Of a stretch of 64,000 nucleotides of DNA, positions 1 to 6,673 are shown piece by piece. A program made the translations under genes and the position numbers. Origin of the DNA: Nitrospiraceae bacterium (GTDB lineage: Bacteria; Nitrospirota; Nitrospiria; Nitrospirales; UBA8639); NCBI GenBank assembly GCA_020632635.1, contig JACKFE010000003.1, forward strand, positions 124,001-188,000, written 5' to 3'. The first letter of the stretch is position 1. Each line of letters opens with the position of its first letter. The notes below the pieces were generated by a model. That model saw only the letters and a list, made by a program, of their open reading frames with translations, was not told the origin of the DNA and did no database searches.

Positions 1-2
1 GT

Positions 3-74
3 CCCGTTATTCGATTGCTCAAACGCCCAAATGTCATCATACCTGAATCCATTAAACGACCAGCAGCCAGTTAA
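3..74 (+). CDS. Possible 3' end of an unidentified gene
   Basis: An open frame enters from the left edge in phase 3 and stops at TAA 72-74. It gives 23 residues ending in IKRPAAS. The composition (basic, with a VIIPESIKRP stretch) looks like a real C-terminus, and it would converge on the reductase gene ending at 109. The segment is too short to identify a family. It could be a chance open frame. Confidence 0.3.
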   Translation, partial: PVIRLLKRPNVIIPESIKRPAAS

Positions 75-108
75 TTTGGATTCAACCATCTATCCTGACG
101 GTCTGGCC

Positions 109-1011
109 TTACCAAGATTCCATTCGTGTACTGAGAGGGACAATTCCTCCTCGCTCTAGAGCCGTCAGTATCTGATTGCACGCCTCCTTATTCCCACACA
201 CCCGAAGATGGCCATGAGGAAGTCCCGGAAGAAACGCTAGGAGATTCGATATATCAATTCGTTCGTTGCCAGATGAATTCTGACTTACTGAAATCAATCG
301 TCCTCTCCCTCCCACCCAATTTGCCGGCCAAGTTCTAGTTAGCACGGGGCAATATCGAAATCGCCCAGGAAATTTTTTTTGTATCTGACTTAATTCCTCA
401 TGACATATCAACCCTGAAAAGTGCTTCGCACTGACAACAAGCGTGAGAGGTCTAAGACCTGTTAACCCACCAGGCTGAGAATGATGGGCCACCCAATTCC
501 TAATGTATGCCAAAAATGGCGTCACGCCGGTTCCAAATGCGACACAGAAAAAGGGCATAGATTCCCATGCTCCATCGTCCTCCAAGCGCAAATTTGTTGG
601 TTTACAGACACTTGCACTTTCATAGGGGATTGCCATTCCCTGTTCCCGGTCAATTTGAATGCGAACCTCAATCGGCCTTCCCTGACGATACCAATCCTGC
701 GCGTCCACTGATTGCCACCAAATTGAAGTATCAGATAACTCTCGGTGTGTATAATTAATGAAAGTTTCAAGGAGACCTGGTTGAAGCTTCGCTACATTGG
801 ATCGGGTATACATTCGTCTTCGATACTTTTTCGTACGTTCCCCCCAAGGTTTCGCAAGAAAGGCCGTTCCTGGCCGCATCTGATCATGAAGCGGAAAGGA
901 TATTCCCTCCACCTCCAACCGATTGGGAAGAGCCAGGCACACACGACATAACTCTCCGGGATCCAAGATTTCGAGCTCTTTAATGATTGAAGCCACGAAA
1001 AATTCCATCAA
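109..1011 (-). CDS. Ferredoxin-NADP-reductase-like FAD/NAD(P)-binding oxidoreductase
   Basis: A 300-residue soluble flavoprotein of the FNR superfamily, expected to pass electrons between a reduced nicotinamide and an unidentified partner through FAD. The N-terminal half is the FAD beta-barrel with RMYTRSN at about residues 66-72, in the place of the family's RxYS motif. The C-terminal half is the nucleotide-binding domain, with FGTGVTPFLAYIRNW at about 159-173 and the VCGN motif near 271. The chain ends in an aromatic residue (ESW), as many FNRs do. No iron-sulfur or haem motif is fused, so the electron partner is encoded elsewhere. A second ATG follows immediately, so the start is uncertain by one codon. 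The family call is confident, the substrate is not. Confidence 0.8.
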   Translation of the reverse strand: MMEFFVASIIKELEILDPGELCRVCLALPNRLEVEGISFPLHDQMRPGTAFLAKPWGERTKKYRRRMYTRSNVAKLQPGLLETFINYTHRELSDTSIWWQSVDAQDWYRQGRPIEVRIQIDREQGMAIPYESASVCKPTNLRLEDDGAWESMPFFCVAFGTGVTPFLAYIRNWVAHHSQPGGLTGLRPLTLVVSAKHFSGLICHEELSQIQKKFPGRFRYCPVLTRTWPANWVGGRGRLISVSQNSSGNERIDISNLLAFLPGLPHGHLRVCGNKEACNQILTALERGGIVPLSTRMESW

Positions 1012-1125
1012 TTTGTCCCTCGTCTTTTCCCTCGAGATTACTCAAGGCAGCCCTCTTTACAATATCACCATGACTTTTGGTACTCTACCATTCTTATCTA
1101 CCTACCCTATACCAGATTATTACTC

Positions 1126-1437
1126 GTGACACCTCGTTTCCCCACGACCTCTTTTCCTCTCCCATGTGACCCAGAATATCCCAACCAAAATTCTGAGACA
1201 CGGAAAACAAATGCGCTTAGCTTAGACTCCATGGCTCCTTCGAAAGATTCTCCGATAGAAGAATCCTCATCCTACTCTTCAGGAGAAAGCCGGAATTTGG
1301 AAATTTATCACGATCAGATCCAGCACCTCCCAGAGATTCGCAAAGACCGGGTCGCCAAGATCCAACGCGCCATTCAGGAGGGATCTTATTCCGTAACTGC
1401 CAAAGAATTAGCCGACAAGCTCGTCAAAGAGCTCTAA
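1126..1437 (+). CDS. flgM: Anti-sigma-28 factor FlgM
   Basis: A small negative regulator of flagellin synthesis. FlgM binds sigma-28 (FliA) in the cytoplasm and is exported when the hook is finished. The signature is the C-terminal third: IRKDRVAKIQRAIQEGSY followed by a helix ending at the stop matches the FlgM family helices. The N-terminal half is disordered and rich in Ser, Pro and Glu, as expected for FlgM. The longest frame starts at a GTG at 1126. An ATG at 1231 (68 residues) is an alternative, and neither has a strong ribosome binding site. No flagellar structural gene lies within the window, so it is separated from its usual neighbours, although a PilZ protein follows. Confidence 0.78.
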   Translation: MTPRFPTTSFPLPCDPEYPNQNSETRKTNALSLDSMAPSKDSPIEESSSYSSGESRNLEIYHDQIQHLPEIRKDRVAKIQRAIQEGSYSVTAKELADKLVKEL

Positions 1438-1571
1438 CCCAGCATCAAACACAGTTTTCCTTTTATATCGAATTTTTCCCGTTTTTCTTCATTCGTGTCA
1501 GTTAAATTCGTCCTCTTTGAATACCGTATATTTTCGCTGTACCATGGTTTCACTTTACCGACAAGATTGTC

Positions 1572-2228
1572 ATGTCTGTTACCACTACCCTTTCATTGGG
1601 ATCCAATCCGATCTGGTTAACGTTTGCTGCGCACACCAACTCCATTCTTTTACAAGCTCATCTCTTGGGTCTTGGTCCTGATCATTCATTGATCTGTGGG
1701 CTCCCGCCATCCTCCATAACAGATCAGCTTACTATCGGCCTACCATGTAAAGGCCGCTCCTGCATTGATGGTGAAATCTTTGAATTTGAAAGTACCATTC
1801 AGGAAATCCAGCTCACCCCTTTGACCCTTAAATTAGAGGCTCCAAGAAAAATCTCCAAGCAACAGCCTCGCTTATTACCACGATTATCCATCAGCTTATC
1901 CGGGACGGTTCGCCCTCTGAGTGAAACGGGCCAGATTTTGGCTGTCCTGCCAGTAACCTTGATTAATCTCAGCCCTATAGGCTGCCAATTTCAAGTCCCC
2001 GTCTTGGCCTGGCCAGTTATTTCCTCATTGAATATTCAACTTTCCTGCAGACTTCCAGGTGTTCACCACTATTCACGAATTAGTGGGACCATTGAATGGG
2101 TACAACCCAAAGACGACCTGACCATGGGCATCCGTTTTGTCTTCAATACTGGCCATGATGGCAGCCGGGAGGACCTTCATCATTGGTTTAGCTCACAAAA
2201 AGCCCGGCTAATTAATACGAAGGTCTAA
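1572..2228 (+). CDS. PilZ-domain protein, YcgR-like
   Basis: A 218-residue protein likely to bind cyclic di-GMP. The C-terminal half shows a PilZ pattern: a basic R-x4-R-like stretch (QPRLLPRLS, about residues 97-105), then LINLSPIGCQF in the place of the D/NxSxxG motif, and a MGIRFVF strand near 198. The N-terminal half is a beta-rich region like the flagellar brake domain of YcgR. Following FlgM, it could link c-di-GMP to motility, which is inference from context. The arginine motif has RxxxxR rather than the canonical RxxxR spacing, so ligand binding is not certain. Secretion signals are absent. Confidence 0.65.
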   Translation: MSVTTTLSLGSNPIWLTFAAHTNSILLQAHLLGLGPDHSLICGLPPSSITDQLTIGLPCKGRSCIDGEIFEFESTIQEIQLTPLTLKLEAPRKISKQQPRLLPRLSISLSGTVRPLSETGQILAVLPVTLINLSPIGCQFQVPVLAWPVISSLNIQLSCRLPGVHHYSRISGTIEWVQPKDDLTMGIRFVFNTGHDGSREDLHHWFSSQKARLINTKV

Positions 2229-2447
2229 TTCTCGGGTATTGCTCATCCCTTTCCCTCTCTTGACCTTTGGAATATTTCTGCCATCTACTCCCCAAAAAGT
2301 CTTATTTAGCCTCGAGTGAATCTAGAGCAACCGCATGTTGCTCACAGAAAAGGCAAAATATTACAATATAGTCTCGAAATCTTTATATTTAATTACCTGT
2401 ATAGAATATTTCTCCTAAAATTTTCTTTTAATAAAAGGATTACCGTA

Positions 2448-3524
2448 ATGGCGGAACGCATTGAAAATCAAAATATTATTGCCATTTCTCCTTTAATACC
2501 GCCTAATTCCATGAAATTGGAATTACCGATCACGGAACGAATCACCTCGGTCATTCTTCAAACTCGCCAAGAAATTCGAGATATTTTGCATGGGCGGGAT
2601 AACCGTAGACTCCTCGTCATCATTGGGCCTTGCTCCATCCATGATTCTGACGTCGCCTTGTCTTATGCAAAAAAGCTCAAACAGATAGCCGAACGAGTCA
2701 ATGACCAAATCCTTATTGTCCTTCGCACCTATTTTGAAAAACCTCGGACCACGATTGGCTGGAAAGGATTAATAAACGATCCTCACTTGGATGGAACCTG
2801 CGACATCGGTCAAGGTTTTACCCTAGCCAGAAAATTATTACTCGAAATCAATGGGCTGGGGCTTCCCTGCGCCACCGAATTTCTGGATCCAGTCACACCG
2901 CAATATATTTCCGACTTAATCAGTTGGGCTGCTATAGGAGCGCGAACCACAGAAAGTCAAACACATCGAGAAATGGCTAGTGGCCTTTCCATGCCTGTGG
3001 GGCTGAAAAATGGCACCGATGGAGGCCTTCAGGTAGCACTGAATGCTATGATAGCCGCTCGCCATCCTCACAGCTTTATTGGAATTAATGGAGAAGGACT
3101 CACATCTGTAATAAAAACGAATGGCAATCCTGACCGCCATATTGTTCTGAGAGGTGGAGGGGGAAAGGTAAATTACAATCCTCAAGATATTGCAGAAGCC
3201 ATGAACTTCCTAACAGAAGAACAAATCCCCCGTCCCATTCTCGTCGATTGCTCCCATGGGAATTCAGAGAAAGATCACACTAGACAAGTCGGGGTAGCGC
3301 GTTCAGTGGTTGATCAATTCACAAGTGGTCAATCAGCAATTATGGGGCTCTTGATTGAGAGCAATCTTAACCCAGGCAATCAAAAATGGGAGGCAGGGAA
3401 ACCCCTTGAATGGGGCGTCTCCATCACTGATGCCTGCATTGGATGGGAAGAAACAGAACAGCTTCTTGAGGAACTGGCGAAAAAAATTCGAAACGCTTCC
3501 AGAACCGCCATCCCAACATATTAA
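2448..3524 (+). CDS. aroG: 3-deoxy-7-phosphoheptulonate synthase (DAHP synthase, type I)
   Basis: First enzyme of the shikimate pathway: it condenses phosphoenolpyruvate with erythrose 4-phosphate. The 358 residues carry the type I alpha signature GPCSIHD, the KPRTTIGWKGL active-site loop, GARTTESQ and the metal-binding DCSHGNS. The length fits the E. coli AroG/AroF/AroH class. I chose the ATG at 2448 because it has AAGGA 8 bases upstream. The frame extends 44 codons further to 2316, but that stretch is AT-rich and hydrophobic, unlike the family. The gene stands alone and converges on the merC-like gene. Which amino acid feeds back on it cannot be read with confidence. Confidence 0.95.
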   Translation: MAERIENQNIIAISPLIPPNSMKLELPITERITSVILQTRQEIRDILHGRDNRRLLVIIGPCSIHDSDVALSYAKKLKQIAERVNDQILIVLRTYFEKPRTTIGWKGLINDPHLDGTCDIGQGFTLARKLLLEINGLGLPCATEFLDPVTPQYISDLISWAAIGARTTESQTHREMASGLSMPVGLKNGTDGGLQVALNAMIAARHPHSFIGINGEGLTSVIKTNGNPDRHIVLRGGGGKVNYNPQDIAEAMNFLTEEQIPRPILVDCSHGNSEKDHTRQVGVARSVVDQFTSGQSAIMGLLIESNLNPGNQKWEAGKPLEWGVSITDACIGWEETEQLLEELAKKIRNASRTAIPTY

Positions 3525-3543
3525 GGAAGAACCTCATAATAGA

Positions 3544-4029
3544 CTATGAAGAATTGGAGGAAAGATTCGCCAATGGTGAAATGGGAGGCTGAGCTTCCGA
3601 GCAAGAGTGTTCATGGGTATGGCAACCAAGATGATGACAGAGTCGGCGATTCCAAAATCCTGCAAAGGCGATTACGGAGGCACCAAGCACATCAAGGGTA
3701 ATTTCAATTGGGCCACCTTGTTCAATCCATAAATGTGATGCAGTCAAAATACCCAGGCCGAGAGTTGTCAATAATGCCGGGCGCACATCCCGATGAAGAG
3801 GATAGGTCGCTAACAATCCAAATCCCGCAAGCACTGCAATAACTCCCACAAAAATCCACTCTGTAGTCTGAGCTAAAAAACCACCCAACATTCTATCCAA
3901 TCCATTCCATGAATGGGCCGCAATAACGGGCAATGCCAAAATAGCTAGTGGGGTCAAGGCACAATGGATGGCACAGATTAAGGAAGTAATGGATCCCGCT
4001 TTAGATAATTTATGTCCAAGTTTGCTCAT
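3544..4029 (-). CDS. MerC-like membrane metal transporter
   Basis: A 161-residue inner-membrane protein with about four hydrophobic segments. Near the N-terminus it has the CAIHC pair characteristic of MerC, a family first known for mercuric ion uptake but widespread beside metal regulators. The C-terminal tail is rich in metal ligands (CHHLGCHTHEHSC), suggesting zinc, nickel or copper binding. The start at 4029 follows the stop of the Fur-family gene by a few bases, so the two form an operon. An upstream in-frame ATG at 4107 would overlap that gene and is less likely. No merA, merR or merP is present, so a role in mercury resistance is doubtful. I infer trace-metal handling under the Fur-family regulator. 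Confidence 0.75.
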   Translation of the reverse strand: MSKLGHKLSKAGSITSLICAIHCALTPLAILALPVIAAHSWNGLDRMLGGFLAQTTEWIFVGVIAVLAGFGLLATYPLHRDVRPALLTTLGLGILTASHLWIEQGGPIEITLDVLGASVIAFAGFWNRRLCHHLGCHTHEHSCSEAQPPISPLANLSSNSS

Positions 4030-4033
4030 AAAA

Positions 4034-4495
4034 TTATTGGCACTTTGGGCAAAGCCCCGTAAACTCCAAAGTATGATCATCAACGATATACTGGGTTTGA
4101 GATTCAATCAATTTCGTCAGTTTCTTCAATGGACACAGCAGCAAATCAACAATAGCTCCACACATTTGACATCGAATATGATGATGATGCTCCCGTCCTT
4201 CCTTTAGTTCGAACCGGGCTTGCCCTTCCTGATGTAATTCAATTTGAGCGACAAGGCCTAATTCTTTGAGAACATGCACCGTCCGATAAACAGTCACTAA
4301 ATCAATACTCACTTTTTCTTGTTGTAACTGGTCAAATATTTCAGTCGCACTCAATGGCTGCGCCGTCCGTTCTAGCAAGCTTAATACAGCTTGACGGGTG
4401 CGCGTCACCCTTCGGCCTGCAGCTTTTAAGCTTTTCTTAAAGCCCAGCCCACTCACAGCAATTCGCCTCGATTCGAAAATAGAAGACACGACCAT
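4034..4495 (-). CDS. Fur-family metal-dependent repressor (Zur/Nur-like)
   Basis: A 153-residue DNA-binding regulator of the Fur superfamily. The winged-helix part includes RRVTRTRQAVLSLL and VTVYRTVHVL. The dimerisation part holds the HHHH cluster (about 103-106) and two structural-zinc CxxC pairs (109/112 and 149/152). It forms an operon with the merC-like gene. Three TTGCAA hexamers begin five bases before the ATG at 4495. If the GTG at 4456 (GAGG upstream) is the true start, they would sit at a normal promoter distance, so the start is uncertain. The operator type matches the Streptomyces Nur box. The sequence alone does not distinguish nickel from zinc sensing. Confidence 0.88.
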   Translation of the reverse strand: MVVSSIFESRRIAVSGLGFKKSLKAAGRRVTRTRQAVLSLLERTAQPLSATEIFDQLQQEKVSIDLVTVYRTVHVLKELGLVAQIELHQEGQARFELKEGREHHHHIRCQMCGAIVDLLLCPLKKLTKLIESQTQYIVDDHTLEFTGLCPKCQ

Positions 4496-4499
4496 GATA

Positions 4500-4530
4500 T
4501 TGCAAGTCTATTGCAATTAACATATTGCAA
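4500..4530. promoter_or_regulatory. Nur/Zur-like operator cluster: three TTGCAA hexamers
   Basis: TTGCAA occurs at 4500-4505, 4511-4516 and 4525-4530, directly before the Fur-family gene. The first two have a 5-base spacer, giving TTGCAA-N5-TTGCAA exactly. That is the reported consensus of the nickel regulator Nur. The position implies autoregulation. Related sites recur at 12681-12697 and 17203-17219. Confidence 0.65.
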
Positions 4531-4694
4531 GCGGCTTGTCAATTAAGCCACCGAGTAGGAAATCGCGTATTTTTCTATAGATGGGCTAAGGATGAAAAAA
4601 CAGGGTGGGACGATTCATTCAACGACGACTCCCTACACCAAAGCAGACGATCGTCCTAAAATGAAAGAAAAGGAGAAAAAATAGGATAACTTAT

Positions 4695-5252
4695 TTATTC
4701 CAAAAGAAGTTCCGCTCGACGATTAAATTGATGACATTTCAATTCGTCATCAATTTCACATACATTCAAAACTTTACCATACGAAACAATATCAACCCGC
4801 TTAGGAGGGATACCTAAATTTTTCAAATATTCCTTGACGGCTTGAGCTCGCCTTGCCCCTAGAACCATATTATAACTTTCAGTACCTCGAGCATCAGCAT
4901 GGCCTTCGATGGTTAGTCCATATTGAGGAAACCGAGTCATCCAATCGGCAGTAGCATGCAAACGACTTCGAACATCATTATTTACTTCCCAGCTGTCAAA
5001 TGAAAAATACACAATGGGAAAGGGATCAACAACCGAAAAACCAGATCGCTGTTCATTGGCTGGTGCTTCGGCAACAATCATTCGATCCGATATAGCATCA
5101 ATTTCCAATGAAGCCTTTGGTTGAAGTGACGTTAAGACGGGAGAGTTCTTGTTGGATAAATCAAAATCTCCTGTGCGATGGCTAACCCTTGATTCCTCAC
5201 AACTAACTAAGAACACTCCTAAGATACACACTACTCCAAACCGAAAAACCAT
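4695..5252 (-). CDS. pal: Peptidoglycan-associated lipoprotein (Pal/OmpA C-terminal family)
   Basis: An outer-membrane lipoprotein of 185 residues. The N-terminal signal ends in the lipobox LVSC with Cys18. After a linker of about 60 residues comes an OmpA-like peptidoglycan-binding domain with the diagnostic IEGHADARG and the NMVLGARRAQAVKEYL helix. I chose the ATG at 5252 because GGAGGG lies six bases upstream. An earlier in-frame ATG at 5276 lacks this. A Cys pair (CEIDDELKCH) sits near the C-terminus and may form a disulfide. No tolB or tolQRA genes are adjacent, so it could be a second Pal-like protein rather than the canonical Pal. Confidence 0.85.
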   Translation of the reverse strand: MVFRFGVVCILGVFLVSCEESRVSHRTGDFDLSNKNSPVLTSLQPKASLEIDAISDRMIVAEAPANEQRSGFSVVDPFPIVYFSFDSWEVNNDVRSRLHATADWMTRFPQYGLTIEGHADARGTESYNMVLGARRAQAVKEYLKNLGIPPKRVDIVSYGKVLNVCEIDDELKCHQFNRRAELLLE

Positions 5253-5488
5253 AATCAGCCCTCCATGTATGTTCAAACTTTCGGTTCACGCCAAGAGCAC
5301 CTTGAGCAAGAGTAAGAAAAAAATCAGATGGCGTGAATGAACTATTCCATAGGGCCGAATACTGCCTTATATAGACTCCCACTGACATTTCAATACATTC
5401 CAAAACGATAATTTCAGCAATTCATCATATGGAGAATAAAACATCACGAACTAAAAATAAGGTAAAAATTTCAACAAAGGAATAGCCA

Positions 5489-5689
5489 TCATTGAGGAAA
5501 AGAGCTCTTGCTATCCAGCACAATCACACTGCCCAGTGTCTCAGAAATATTCAGAAACCCACCCAGAATCCCACCTTCCAATAGATGAAGGCCCCCAAGA
5601 ATCAGCATGCCGATAAGAGAAACCAATAGAGCATATTCCAACCCTGCTGTTCCTTGATTCTCTGAAACCAGAGACCCAACTTTCACCAT
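5489..5689 (-). CDS. Flp/Fap-type pilin
   Basis: A 66-residue type IVb pilin precursor. The motif GTAGLEYALLVSLIGM matches the Flp class: a prepilin cleavage Gly, then Glu at +5 and Tyr at +6, leading into a hydrophobic helix. The chosen ATG at 5689 has a GGGGGT-rich ribosome binding site a few bases upstream. A start five codons earlier is less likely. Flp pilins are assembled by the Tad machinery into adhesive fibres, but no tad or cpa gene is nearby. The orphan location suggests the assembly genes lie elsewhere, or that this copy is a lone or minor pilin. Confidence 0.75.
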   Translation of the reverse strand: MVKVGSLVSENQGTAGLEYALLVSLIGMLILGGLHLLEGGILGGFLNISETLGSVIVLDSKSSFPQ

Positions 5690-5704
5690 AAACACCCCCT
5701 TCAT

Positions 5705-6105
5705 TCTATATTCATTTCTCAGGGATCAAGCATGAGCAAAGACCATTCCACCCCTAGATTTCTAATCCATTTCTGGTCATTGGATTTGGATAAAGGATTT
5801 CTTTTCAGAGAAATAGTCAAAATGAAGGAGCAAGGTAAAATGGGTAGATTCCCACGGAAAGAAAAATCCTTCGACAAAATAATTTCCAGTGGTCCGATCC
5901 TAATGACAATCTCCAACATTCACTGCAAATAGACATCATCCTCCATCCATAATCAACAAAATATCCGACGGCTCACATTGGACAGCACCTCTCTTAAGTA
6001 TTTTCTTGCATTCATTTAAATCCGCCTTTTCATTTTCCATCACAATAAATACATCCCAAACCAATTTTCCTGTTTTTCAATTGACCAATAAGGAAAAAAC
6101 AAGAT
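5705..6105. other. Intergenic stretch without a supported gene
   Basis: Two overlapping open frames of about 66 codons lie on opposite strands here (about 5719-5932). Neither has a recognisable domain or a convincing ribosome binding site. The stretch is AT-rich and probably carries the promoters of the flp pilin gene and csoR. Confidence 0.5.
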
Positions 6106-6110
6106 AACAT

Positions 6111-6133
6111 ACCCATACCCCCAGGGTATGGGT
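6111..6133. promoter_or_regulatory. CsoR operator (perfect inverted repeat)
   Basis: ACCCATACCC at 6111-6120 and its exact reverse complement GGGTATGGGT at 6124-6133 flank a 3-base centre. The G/C-tract arms closed by TA match the known CsoR operator type (TACCC...GGGTA). It ends 17 bases before the csoR ATG, so CsoR bound here would block transcription of the copper genes until Cu(I) binds. Confidence 0.85.
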
Positions 6134-6150
6134 TAAAGGTAGAGCTGCTA

Positions 6151-6414
6151 ATGAATGAAAATATTCAATCACAGGCTATGAAACGATTGGCCTATATCGA
6201 GGGCCACTTACAAGGAGTCAAAAAAATGGTTGAGGATGATCGCTACTGTGTGGATATCCTCAAGCAAACTCATGCGATCAGAAAGGCTATCGAAAAACTC
6301 GAAGCGGTTCTTTTGGATGGCCATCTCCAAACTTGCGTCATTGATAGCATTGAGAGGGGCCAAACCGAAAAAATTGTGGGAGAATTACGAGACCTCTACT
6401 CGATCGGCCGTTAG
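6151..6414 (+). CDS. csoR: Copper-sensing repressor CsoR
   Basis: An 87-residue all-helical metal sensor of the CsoR/RcnR family. It represses its operon and releases DNA when Cu(I) binds. The Cu(I) ligands are visible as Cys33, His58 and Cys62, with the family's 25- and 4-residue spacings (C-x24-H-x3-C). The first helix, MKRLAYIEGHLQGVKKM, is the usual DNA-contact region. It is the first gene of a csoR-copZ-copA operon, with gaps of 23 and 14 bases, and has a perfect palindromic operator immediately upstream. The ligand set argues for copper rather than nickel/cobalt (RcnR) or formaldehyde (FrmR). Confidence 0.93.
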   Translation: MNENIQSQAMKRLAYIEGHLQGVKKMVEDDRYCVDILKQTHAIRKAIEKLEAVLLDGHLQTCVIDSIERGQTEKIVGELRDLYSIGR

Positions 6415-6437
6415 CCTCATGCACAAAGGAGAACAGA

Positions 6438-6659
6438 GTGATTATTCAACAACGATTTCCAGTCCAAGGCATGACCTGCGAAAATTGCGCGAAACATGTC
6501 GAAAAAGCACTGCAAGCACTCCCCGGCGTCTCACAAACAAAAGTTGATTTTGGACAGCATCAAGTAACCATCCAGTACGATTCAGCAACCATTCCTCCAA
6601 ACGTTCTGGAATCCACTCTCAAGGAAGCCGGGTATACTTTGGGAAATCCGTTACCATAG
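6438..6659 (+). CDS. copZ: Copper chaperone CopZ (heavy-metal-associated domain)
   Basis: A 73-residue single HMA-domain protein that carries Cu(I) in the cytoplasm and hands it to the CopA ATPase. The metal site is GMTCENC with Cys14 and Cys17, followed by the betaalphabeta fold segments VEKALQALPGV and LKEAGYTL. The start is a GTG at 6438 with AAAGGAG six bases upstream. It sits between csoR and copA in the same operon, which supports the copper assignment. Confidence 0.92.
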   Translation: MIIQQRFPVQGMTCENCAKHVEKALQALPGVSQTKVDFGQHQVTIQYDSATIPPNVLESTLKEAGYTLGNPLP

Positions 6660-6673
6660 ATTGACAGCATTCA

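Noticed and set aside
3544..4029. Mercury-resistance operon
   Set aside because: The MerC-like protein has the CAIHC pair, but no merR, merA, merP or merT is present, and it is coupled to a Fur-family gene, so a general metal role fits better.
5719..5932. Two overlapping open frames on opposite strands
   Set aside because: Neither has a ribosome binding site or a recognisable motif. Their products look like antisense of each other.
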